Shown one piece after another: positions 37,541 through 48,206 of a stretch of 64,000 nucleotides of DNA (positions are counted from its first letter, which is position 1; each line of letters begins with the position of its first letter). Source of the DNA: Oxytricha trifallax (lineage: Eukaryota > Ciliophora > Spirotrichea > Sporadotrichida > Oxytrichidae); the NCBI GenBank assembly GCA_000711775.1, contig ARYC01000441.1, positions 62,001 through 126,000 on the forward strand, written 5' to 3'. Below the pieces are notes generated by a model. The model searched no databases. It had not been told where the DNA came from and worked only from the letters and a program-made list of their open reading frames with translations. The position numbers were made by a program, and so were the translations under genes.

Positions 37541-37900
37541 AGTACCTTTATATTTAAAATAAGCAAGAACTTATGATTTTACTAGTAAGAAATGTTTATA
37601 ATTTTGAATTTAAAATACATTAAGTAAAATTTATTCAATAAATTTTGAAATTTTAATATTTCACTAAGTTCTTAACAAAAATGCATAATATGATAATAAA
37701 TATGTGATAAACTATTATTAAATTTGTTAAATTAAATTAATAATTTTCTCAAATAAAAAAGATATGTGTTCATGCAACAAATATAATTGTTTTAAATGAG
37801 TTAATATAAATAAATACTTTTAAATTTTATATTAAAAGTAAAAGAAAATCATTTAAACAACTTAAGTAAACCTTTAAATTAATGAATAATAAAACAATAT
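37021..37900. other. AT-rich intergenic region with (AT)n
   Basis: No coding block seen. An alternating AT run lies at about 37,507-37,541. Confidence 0.5.
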
Positions 37901-40900
37901 TTTAACAATTTTATGGGTTCTTGATTTTTATTTTTATATGATAGTTGATTCTATCAAATGATTTCTATTTTTCATTAGGCTTATGATCCACTGTGTTTCT
38001 GCAGACTAAATTTTTATTAACTTTTCCTTGACTATCAATTGCAAGATTGCTAACATTCACATTGATTAATTCAGAATTCGAATTCTTGTAAAATATGTAT
38101 AATAAATATCTACCCTTGATAATGTAGAACATATAATATTCAACACAGATATTATACGACACGTATAATATATGTCCTTCGTGACGCTTCTTTAATTAGC
38201 AGATTAGTAGCTTAGTCCAGTATTTGACATTCGATCCTCCTAGTTGCTGACAGCTTTTAATGTGTCTAAATGATTCATTCTTTTATTTGTGTAGCCCTAT
38301 TGTTAAGTCAGAATTTTAAAATCAATATTCGAGGAATTTGAAATTCTAAGGTAATTTTAGAGGTTACTCAATTAGTCATTTTCTGGCTAGGAATAAGGCA
38401 TTTGCGAACTTAAATTAATAATCTACTCAATATAGAAATAAAATGAACGTTTTAAAAATGAAATTTCATTTCAAAAGATTAAATTATGAATCTATAATAT
38501 AAAACTTGCTTTATATTCACTTGTGGCTTCTATAACTGTGTAAACTTAATGTTAATTAGCGAGTCCGAAACCCAGTCCCATTCTATTTGGATATATACCT
38601 GGGAATAAAGGTTTTACCTAAGCGCTACTGCTCAACAATCATTAAATGGAATCTTTAATTTTAAATTTATTCATGAATAGTAATTAATTTAATTAAAATG
38701 CTGGAGAAACAGAAATCTCTGCTATCATTTAATTGTTATTATTCTGCTGATCCAAATTTTCAGTATTTAATTTGAAATAACTATTCTAGCTTCGTTGATT
38801 ATTATTATTATTATTGTTGTTATATCTATTTTCAACTCCGAAGCCTTATTATTTTTTTATTTAACTCTCTTATATAAAGATATTCAATAAATTCTAATAA
38901 TTAAAGATTAAATCCTTCAAATTACATATGTTTAGTAGCAGGGCTTATATCCAACTAATTGTTGTGCTCTTGATTATTAAAGAAATAATTATTTTAGTTT
39001 TGCAAATTCACATTTGGGAAGATATTAAACAAATTTTAATTAAATTCTTTATACAATATGAATTGATATTTTATTGTAGTTTGACTATATTATTGCTGTT
39101 GTTATAAAGTAACTTCATAATAAAAATTTAATCTATATTTTTCTACAAAAATGATTGGGAAAAATGTTAAAAATAATTGTTATGATTGAGATTATGAACT
39201 TTCTACTCTTCAACTAATTAAAATCTCACATTTTCTTGTGTACCTTCAAAAATTACATTTTATAATAATAATAATATTTGCCTAACATTTTTTAATTTTT
39301 TCATAACTTAATTATAAATCTTTATATTCAAGGTTGGGTTTAGATCTCCTATCATTTTGGTCGTATATTGATTCAAAGTTTAGTTTGTAATCTGGTTTAA
39401 AAGTAGCAACGTCTGAATTTATAAGTATTTTGTGGAAAGAAGCTTTACTGCAACATAATAAAAATAAATTTTATTTATAAATTTCTCAAAATCTTTATCA
39501 TCAATAATGATCAAATTATTAAAAATCTAGATTCCGATATTATTTTTTAATTTGATAAATTTAATATTTTATTGGAAAATCGCATTAATTATTTATTAAA
39601 AACAAATAGTTTCCCATAGTTTATATTATTAAAATAAGACAAAGAATTTAAAAACTTTTAAAATAATACATTCAAAAAAGTTATTTACTATATGATTATG
39701 GTAAATAAAATATTATTTAAATGTTTCTAAAATTTCTATCGGAGGGCGAACAAACTGTGAGGGGGCAGAAAACTTCTCCTTATTTTATATTATTTTTTTT
39801 GGATTATCATTAAAAAATAATATAATCAATAATTCTAATAGAATTCTTTGACTTGCTTTTATTTAAAGCTACTGAATTTTTATCTATAGATCAATGATTG
39901 TGCTTGAATATAAAAAAAAATATAAATTTATTCATAGATTCTGATTTTATTAATGATTCTTTTAATTTCAGATTAAAAACTCTAATATTCATAAATTAAA
40001 GCTTGTCAGACTAAAATTAAGTTTCTCTGTAACCCACCTCTTAAGTTTAACAATTTTTCATTTTAAAATGCTGTTCAGAGATAAATATATTTGCATTCTA
40101 TAAATTAAGTTAAATCATATTAGTGATAAATTTTCAAAGATCTCACTCAAACCAGAATCTTAGTGGTCATTCAAGTGTATTCTAGAAACGTCGTTTTATT
40201 CTAATAATGTAAATAAAACACAAATGTATATGACTTACTGCATGTATAGTTATGTGTGAAGTTATTTATTCTACAAGATCCAAGTAATTAATAATTTAAT
40301 TTTATATATAAAATTACTTTATTTGATAAAATTTAATCAGAAACTTTCGATTATTATAATTATCATTAAAAAATATTTAATTTATAATAAAGTACGGTTT
40401 TTTCAAGAGGATTGTCAAATTCCTCAACATTATCTATAAATTAACATTAATATAAGTTTTTAAGCAAGATTTTAAATTAAAATAATTATAATTTTAATAA
40501 ACTTACTTTCAACTAACTTTGAGGTATGAGCCTGAAAACTATTATCTCCAATGAAAATCTTTTTGTTCTTAAAATAGTAAATTTGATTAAAATAACATAT
40601 ATAGGAACAATATTTTTGAAATTAATATTAATTTAATCTTTTTATAAGAGATAAGTCGATGCTCGTGCCCCTTATTTCTATTAAAGAACAAATCCAAATC
40701 TTGCTCATTTTCATCTTCTAGTTTTATTTGGTCTTTATTAGGGTCTTGTCCAACATCAAAATATTTTAATATTATTATTAGCATTAATAAAATCAATTTG
40801 AAGTAAATGTTTCGCGATTAAATACAAAATTTTTTAAGTGATAATAGTATTAGTAATAGATTAATTAAAATAACATCTGGGGATAGCTGATTAATTTGTG

Positions 40901-41300
40901 CACTGACATCTAGAGCAGCTTGATGAAATAGTTCATCCTCATCGGGAATAGATCTATTTTCTAATTCATCAATCTCATCTTATAAATTAAATAATTTTAA
41001 ACCATATAATTCAACTTAATTAACTATAAACTAAATATATTAGGAGTAAATAATCTAAATTTATTATAGTTAAATTTGTCAATTTAAACCACGAAATCAC
41101 TTTTATTCCCAAGATTAATATTTAATAAAAATATAGTACTATATAATTTAACAATCAAAAATATTTAATTAATATTGGAAGGATATTATTAGTTGTCAAA
41201 ACTTTTCTAGTAAATATGCGAGCCTTTCAATTATTGCTATTAACTATGCCCAAATATCCCTAGACCACTGACGTCTCTATATAAATTATCTGTAAGTTAT
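37900..41300 (-). CDS. Fragmented minus-strand gene, N/Q/S-rich, unrecognised
   Basis: Minus-strand coding blocks read 5' to 3' as: VVQGYLGIVNSNNQKARIF (about 41.22-41.29 kb), DEIDELENRSIPDEDELF (about 40.9 kb), DVGQDPNKDQIKLEDENEQ (about 40.7 kb), a short GDNSFQAHTSKLVE (about 40.5 kb), EFDNPLEKTVLYY (about 40.4 kb) and EKFSAPSQFVRPPIEI (about 39.75 kb). These are followed by FHKILINSDVATFKPDY (about 39.4 kb), VKPLFPGIYPNRMGLGFG (about 38.6 kb), MPYSQPENDQLSNLQ and HLDTLKAVSNQEDRMSN (about 38.2-38.4 kb), and VNVSNLAIDSQGKVNKN (about 38.0 kb). No domain is recognised. Start and end are not fixed, and pointers were not resolved in this very AT-rich stretch. Confidence 0.45.
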
Positions 41301-43519
41301 GCAAATAAATATATGGGTCTTAAAGTCTATTTATTAATTTATTATATTAACAATAAATAAATGAATTAATTATTTTCATTGTTTTTTTTTATTGTTTTTA
41401 TTTATACTTACAAATTTATGTCCTAATTTTATCTCTTAAATATATATTTGAAATATTAAACAGAAAATAATTGTGAAATTAAGGATGTAAAAAATATTAC
41501 AATTATGATATTTTTACTTTTTATTTGACAATTGAGTCTCATTTTTATTGAATTAAAGATTATGCCTAGCAGATGTATATGGAGACTGTATGTAGAACTT
41601 GTCATTCATTATATTTATATAAATCAGTATTTTAAGACTATAATTGTTGTAAGAAATTATTATTTTTAGTACTATAAATACATTAAATTATAATTAGATT
41701 TTAAGCTGGATCATGGAATTAGTGAAATTAATTAGAGGGAGCAATAGAACTACTTTTAACGCTGTTTATATGATCTCTCAATTTTTATTCTTCCATTAAA
41801 TTTAGTTGGTTAATCTCATTTATTTTATAATTTTTTTTATATTTCATTATAAAATATATTATTTTTTTTATAGAATCTTAATTAATTATTTTTTCTTATA
41901 ATCCCAATTCCCTATAACATCTAAAATAATCCATCATTATAATAATTATTATTGTAGGAATACATTTGATTTGGGAAAATAAATAATAAATTAATTAATT
42001 AATTAAATATTAAATTCGTGGCAGTTAACTTTCGGGAAACCTAGTCAATATGGTACTTGTTCGAAAGAGAATTAAAAATCAGCTGGACTTTACTATTGGC
42101 GGTAACCCTCTATCGCATTCCTGTAGCGAGTTAACACGACTTTAATTTTGACATTAAAATCAAATAAACAAATCTCCGAAAATTAAAGTCGTGTTAACTC
42201 GCTACAGGAATGCGATAGAGGGTTACCGCCAATAGTAAAGTCCAGCTGATTTTTAATTCTCTTTCGAACAAGTACCATATTGACTAGGTTTCCCGAAAGT
42301 TAACTGCCACGAATTTAATATTTAATTAATTAATTTATTATTTATTTTCCCAAATCAAATGTATTCCTACAATAATTAAGCATTTTGATTTTTCTAATTA
42401 ATTGATAACTATTAAAGTGCATTAAATTAGTGTTTATTTCACAATAAGCCTCATTTTTATTTATCTATTAATCCCAATTTATTTTCTGTAATCCTTATTT
42501 TATAGCTAATTTTTATAGCCTATGTCAATTTAATTTCAAAATAAATGAAATTAAACATAAATCAATGATATAAAAAACATAATGTGAATAAATTCCAATT
42601 TATTGATATTTTACTAAGACAGTAAGTTTTTATTATAATTTCACTTTTAATGTTGCTATTTTTCTACTTATTCTAAAAGACCAATCATATTTTTAATTTT
42701 TTGCTAAATTTGCTATTTAGCTTTATGCTCATGATTCAACATATTTTGAATTTTTTCGTATTTTTCTTAATTTTTTCTTTCATTCTAATCATATCTAAAT
42801 TTAAATTTACATTCAAGATAATATGAATTTGATACTATTTGTAAATATAATATATATTTGATTTCTTTGAAATATAAATTAAATCATAACTTTATCTGAA
42901 AGTAGCATTTCTATTAGTTTCTTATTATTATCTGCTTTTCACAGTTCTGTGTTTGAATTATTTTTTTTCTTGTAAAGAACTTCTCAATTATGAAATTAAT
43001 GGGTCATTAGTATTTTGAGAATTGTGCTGCAATTAAAGATAATTGTTAGTTTTGAATAAATTTTAGGAGATATTTTTATTTTATCTTTATGTATAAAAAG
43101 TTTAAGTTGATAAAGTTTCTGCATTGTTTTGATAGTTTTATAAAGAAGCTTAAATATGATTAGAATTACTTTTTTTAAATAAAAGTTTAAAAATGATATG
43201 AATTACTAATAAATAGATGAATCAAAGAGGTTTCTTATAATTACCTAAATTGATGCATTTTAGTTAAGACAATCTAATTAAAACTTTTGTAATTTAAAAT
43301 TACTTAAAAGTTTGCCTATATTACCATTTTTTAAATAATGATACTATAATTTTGTATTTTTATTTAAAGCATGAGTATGTGCTGGATTGAAAATATCTTA
43401 AGATATATTTTTAGTATATTTCTGCACTCTCTCTGAAGCCAAAACCCCATTGTTTTACTTGCCACTAGCAAGTTAAATCAAGGGTTCCCCTCTTTCATCA
43501 ATAACTACTGTTGGTTTTT
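41301..43519. other. Very AT-rich gene-poor region
   Basis: Apart from the palindromic element at 41,952-42,372 I find no convincing coding block on either strand. Confidence 0.5.
41952..42372. mobile_element. Palindromic foldback element, copy 2
   Basis: The arms appear to be perfect inverted copies around a short AT-rich centre. The termini are TTGTAGGAATACATTTGATT and its complement, close to copy 1. TA dinucleotides flank both ends (41,950-41,951 and 42,373-42,374), as expected for a Tc1/mariner-type target duplication. It shares GGACTTTACTATTGGCGGTA and the ATCGCAT...AGCGAG pattern with copy 1, while the rest of the arm has diverged. No ORF. Confidence 0.85.
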
Positions 43520-43731
43520 TATATCTTTTTGGAATACCCCTTCCAAATCTGGAACTTTTTATAATTCCAGTTTTAAACTGGAATTCCGATTTAAATCTGG
43601 AATTTTTATAAATTCCTGACATATATATATCTAGAATCGTAAATGATTAAAATATTCCAGATGTGTACCTGGAATTCCAGTTATATATCAGGTATTTCAG
43701 TTTAAAACTGGAATAAAATTTATACTTCATT
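43520..43731. repeat. Cluster of CTGGAATTCCAG-like palindromes; array tail
   Basis: The 12-bp palindrome CTGGAATTCCAG and close variants recur several times here. From about 43,618 to 43,731 the sequence matches the tail found at each unit junction of the array downstream, ending in TATACTTCATT. This is the remnant of an array unit cut off by the TBE inserted at 43,732. Confidence 0.75.
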
Positions 43732-43870
43732 CAAAACCCCAAAACCCCTTAGTTAGGTTTATAAGTGCTTTGATTTGTAGGGTATAGTTGGGGTCTTATT
43801 GGGGTTAGTAGAGAAAACGCAAGTTTTATGTGTATTTAATGAATATTTAATGATAATTAGTGGTCTTAAA

Positions 43871-45439
43871 TCAAACAAATTTTATCTGCTTGTCTTTATT
43901 GTATCTCTTAAAAATTGCTCTCTATAGTGGGTCAAGGATGTCATCTAATGTTTACCGAGGATAGTTTGGAGCTCTTACGATTATCATCTCAACTATGCTT
44001 TTAATTTCTTCACATACATCATCTTGTCTTAAATGTTTCTAGGCCAAACTTATTGATTGTTTTTCATGCTTTGTACCAAAGTAAGACATACATTCCATGT
44101 CACTTTCTAATATTATTGCTGCTACTGCCCAAACATCCCATTAAACAGAACCATTAGTCCACTTCTCTCTTATTGGGAAGTACCCTGGAGTACCAAGTAC
44201 CTGTGCTAAAGTAACAATCTCCTAACTTAAAGCTCTATTGAAATCGATAACCACTACTTCTAAAGGGCAGAGATTCAGCATAACGTTTTAAGGCTTTAAA
44301 TCTCTATGCACATATCCAACCAAGTTCGTGCAATTCCTTAACACCATGTTTCATATTTGAGAGTATCGTTGAAATCACCAGGGTATCTATTGTGATATAG
44401 GTAGTCTCTCAGAGTCATCTCAAATTTCTTTAGCCTAAATGCAATGAAACCATAGCTTAAAATAACACCATCAAGCTTTAGCAAATTCTTGCAATTTTTT
44501 CTTTAGGCCTCTCGAAGTACCATGTATTCATTAGCAAACTCATTTTAATACTGTTGGTTCTTAAGAAGATAGCTGAATGGATACACCTTGTATGCATACT
44601 CATCAACTACTATGAGCTTTGCTTTTGCAGGCACGTTTATATTCAAGTAGTTTTCAATACAAGTGCTGAGATCAACTGCATTTAATGCAGGAATACTCAT
44701 AGCCTTCGCTTAGAAGCATGCTAAAATTGTATTACATGCTGGTTGGTTCATCGATTCATATCTCTTCTGTCTCTTGAGTCTTTCTTGCTGCTCTCTTTGT
44801 GACACAAGAGTATTAGATTTTCTTTTTGCTGGAACTAGTTTTTAAGTTTCCTTATCCTGCATTAAAAATTCACTCAAATGATGCTTCTGCATATGCTTCT
44901 TTACTTTTGCAGAGTGTGAATAAGACTTCATGCAAGTTGTACATGAATACCTTTCATCAACTTTATCATGCTTGAAATAGATCTTGGCTTTGCCAGAGTG
45001 AGTGTATCTCTTTAAGGTGTCTCTTCAATCTTTGCTAAGTTGAGAAAAGATTCCAGCAGTCTTCACATTTATATGTTTTTATCTTTTCAATTGGTTGCTG
45101 TTCTTTTAGCTCCTCGACATATTCAATTATGTTTAAAGTCCTATCTCTGTTCTACCCTTCTAGTTTTATACTTCTATTTTGAAGACCTCTACTTTAAACT
45201 CAAGAGCTCTTAGCTCAACCTCTCTCTCAATATAGATTACTTCTGGTTTCTTGGAGACCCAAAGTTGAGCTATGATTATCCTGCTCCAAGATAAACTGCT
45301 TTGCGATTCAAGTTAGCCGCCATGTTTAAATTCAAATTTAAATTTCTATTATTAAGCTCTAATAACCTCTCTGGTTATAGTAACTTTGTATAGGAGTTGG
45401 CACTGCAACAACAATGGTTGATTCTTAGTCGTTAGACAT
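43871..45439 (-). CDS. TBE 57-kDa protein: zinc fingers plus kinase-like domain
   Basis: From the ATG at 45,439 (minus) the N-terminus is Q/N-rich. Two C2H2 fingers follow: YKCEDCWNLFSTQQRLKRH with LKEIH, and YSCTTCMKSYSHSAKVKKH. The second half is protein-kinase-like, with YVHRDLKPQNVMLN (catalytic loop) and VVIDFNRALS, where DFN replaces the usual DFG, then a region resembling APE (GTPGYFP). The stop is the TGA at complement 43,871-43,873. At least two frameshifts are needed around 44.3-44.4 kb, one looking like a 4-bp TTGG duplication. In TBEs the role of this protein is not settled. Confidence 0.8.
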
Positions 45440-45889
45440 AATATTTGTACTAAGTTTATAACTATAAATTTTCTAAATTCATGTTTAGTATTTTTAATTT
45501 TGGTACCATCTTAGATAAAATTCAGGTTGGTACTAGTACCAATTAGGTTTTGAACAATTTTGGAACTTTTCTATTAAAACCTCATTAGTTTAAAACTAGG
45601 TACTTATTAAGTTTTGGTACTATTAAATTGGTACCAATTAAAATTAAACGAATTTAGTACCAGTACTAATTAAATTTAAACAAATTTAGTACTAATTTAA
45701 TGGAACTAAATTGATAAAAAAGGAGCTCAATCTCTGCAGTTTGTTGCAGCTTCTGCATACTTTCTCCACGTATCTTTGCAGGGTTGACCTCCTATAAGAT
45801 GCCCATATTTAATAGTAAGATTTTAAACAATAGAATCCACAAGTCTATAAGTTATTATTTGAAATTCATTTATAGGAAGAGGAACAAAG
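45440..45889. promoter_or_regulatory. Divergent intergenic region of TBE with GGTACC-type repeats
   Basis: The 57-kDa and 22-kDa ORFs are transcribed away from each other. Between them GGTAC(C) and its variants occur about ten times, many as palindromes spaced 15-40 bp apart. A block reading TATAGGAGGTCAACC on the minus strand is shared with the second TBE. A promoter role is inferred from position only. Confidence 0.45.
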
Positions 45890-46677
45890 ATGGAATCACT
45901 CAATGATCAAATGAAAAGAGTCGAGGCTCAAGAAATGATATCAAAATTCAGAAGTAAGGAAGATCTCTATCGATACCTAACTTTACATGGTAAGATAACT
46001 TGATGACTATTAACATATTATACAGATGGTTTATTCCTTCCAACTATGGAAGGTACCAAAATTTCATTCTTGAAAGCAATAATTTGTGAGGAGAAGATAG
46101 CTTTTAAAAATAAAGAGATTAAACTAATAGAAATTCCCAACTACCCTGAGATTTCAGTCACTAATCTTTATGAGGATGCCATGTAAGATGAGGAAGTGGT
46201 AGTTTACCTTCCTACCAAGAAACAACTCTCTAATAAACTACCAGAGAGGAACTTTTTCTTTGGTGTTCTTGGTACAATAAAAGAGGAGTATCTCAGAGAA
46301 ATAATTGAAGAAGCACATAAGAAACGATATTCTATCTCTCCTGAAGACTAAAAAAAGCAAGGCATTCTAATAAGCTCAGCTTGGCTAGAGGAACTTAAAA
46401 AGCATCCTTATCTTTCAAGTAAGCTTTGAAACATAACTTTGTAGGAAATCTGGCACTGGTATATATCTTATGAAAGAGCTTGCAAAGGTTCACAGAGAAA
46501 GAAAGCCGCAAACAATTTATGAGGTGAGCAAGAGGCTTTATATAGATGTCTAAAAACCAGATAAAATGAACATAGATGCAGGAGCTGGTATTAAGAGAAA
46601 AATATGGGCACAAGCAAGCCATAAGAAGAGGAGAAGAAAGAGAAGCCAAACCCCTTTATGGGCCAATTTTATATGTG
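45890..46677 (+). CDS. TBE 22-kDa protein
   Basis: The ATG at 45,890 gives MESLNDQMKRVEAQEM. A 36-nt GT...AG intron (45,990-46,025) interrupts it before DGLFLPTMEGTKISFLKA. Conserved parts shared with the second TBE are VYLPTKKQLSNK, KKQGI, ELKKHPYLSS, KSGTGIYL, VHRERK and MNIDAGAG. A second interruption after HPYLSS has a shifted frame in both TBE copies, so it is probably a real intron with unclear borders. Near the C-terminus an A-run shifts the frame in this copy. Function unknown; it is one of the three standard TBE genes. Confidence 0.8.
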
Positions 46678-46684
46678 AATATAT

Positions 46685-47750
46685 TCATTCGTTTAAATCT
46701 AAAACTTATTTATAAACATTCATTCTTCCCTCTCTCGCACAAATTGTTGTCTTATCTACGCTCACTCTCTTACAGCTGCTTTGAATTAAGTCTACTGTAT
46801 CGATGGGCAAGTCATGCATAAGATGATACAGCAGCAGCTTCTTGTAGTGAGTCTTGATTTAACTCCAGTAGAATTCAATTCCATTAAATTATGGGCTATA
46901 AGGAACGTTGTATACAGGAGTTATGTTTAACTCTTCATAAGCTTTCTTAGACTCCTTAGTATTATGAACTGAAAGGTTATCAACAAACCAGGATGATCTC
47001 TTAATCGTTTTATTTATCTCTCAGCTTATATTGGAACTACATATACTACTCTCGCTTAATAGAGCGAGGGTGAATAACATAACTCTCTAAGCCTGAATCT
47101 TCACTTATACCAGCTAAAATTGCATGGGTGACTACCTTCACTTTTTAATCATAGACTTCTATATTATCATACTTCTTATACCAAGACTTATTAATAAAGG
47201 TGTTGAAGGTGAATACAGCTTCATCAGCGTGTGTGAACTTTATGTTATTCGTAATAGTCTCTGCATTTAATCATATATATAGTTTAAATTATTACTATAA
47301 AATGGCACTGAAAAATCAATCACTCTCTTCACTCTGTTGATAATCTAGATAGTAATACCATTTCTTCTATAAATGTTGGCTATAGTCTAAGGAGAGATAC
47401 GCATGTCAGGAAACCTGCGATGGAACATTACAGCATGCTAAGTCGAGTAGAAATTGTGCCCAATACTGTAAAGTCTTAGAGTCTCAGAGATAGTCAAAAT
47501 GGGTCTAAGTGAACTTTTATGTACTTGTTGGATATTTTCAAGTACCAGAATTAAAATACTAAACAGCTAACATGCAGTGGTACCTAACAGTAGAGGCACT
47601 CTTGTGTAAGAGCTTTGCTATAGCTGCATAATTAAGAACTGGTTTGACTTAATCTATACAAATACTCGTACCATACTTAAGCTTAAGCAGTAAATCTAAT
47701 TATTTCTCATTATAAATAGACTCTAAATTTCGCTAATTTCTATTCCTCAT
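46685..47750 (-). CDS. TBE 42-kDa DD34E transposase, frameshifted
   Basis: The ATG at 47,750 (minus) starts a helix-turn-helix region (LLKLKYG, CIDQVKPVLNYAAIAKLL, HKSASTVRYH). The catalytic core of the Tc1/mariner-IS630 class follows: FTHADEAVFTF (first Asp), FVDNLSVHN (second Asp) and SPQFNGIEFYW (Glu). There are 34 residues between the second Asp and the Glu. The C-terminus is TICAREGRMNVYK..., with the stop at complement 46,685-46,687. One shift is needed near 47.55 kb and another just before FVDN (an extra G). In Oxytricha, TBE transposases are implicated in programmed genome rearrangement. Confidence 0.88.
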
Positions 47751-48206
47751 TTTGAAATTGGCTTAATTTTTCTAATAACCACTTTTAGACCCCAACTATA
47801 TCCTACAAATCAAAGAACTTATGAACCTCACTAAGGGGTTTTGGGGTTTTGATTAATAAAAAAAAATATTGTTTATAATATTTTTTATTAAAATTATTAA
47901 AAATTTTTAATGAATAATTTTAATTAATATAAATAGATAGTTAATCTAATCAAACACTTTATAATAATAATAAATTGAATATTTTTTTTTTAATATTGCA
48001 TTTAAAATCTTTTAGATAAATTAAACAACTTACTCAATAGTTTTAATTAGATGTAAGAAAAGAAAAACTTATTTAAAATATATATATATACCAAAAAGGA
48101 TTATGAGTAATTTCAAATGAGGAAGAGTATTATTTAAATATTCAATCCTTTGGATATAGATAACTATATAATTAAAAATTAATAATAATAAATTATTAAA
48201 ATTCAA

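Larger units (their letters stand above)
43732..47851. mobile_element. Complete TBE transposon (4,120 bp)
   Basis: It begins with CAAAACCCCAAAACCCC and ends with its exact complement. The terminal inverted repeats are about 78 bp and imperfect beyond the telomeric part. ATT is duplicated at 43,729-43,731 and 47,852-47,854, fitting the ANT target rule of TBEs. The 4.1-kb length fits TBE1-type elements. The three ORFs are in the standard arrangement: 57-kDa (minus), 22-kDa (plus), 42-kDa transposase (minus). The transposase and the 57-kDa ORF both need frameshift corrections, so this copy may be inactive, unless these are consensus errors. Confidence 0.92.
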
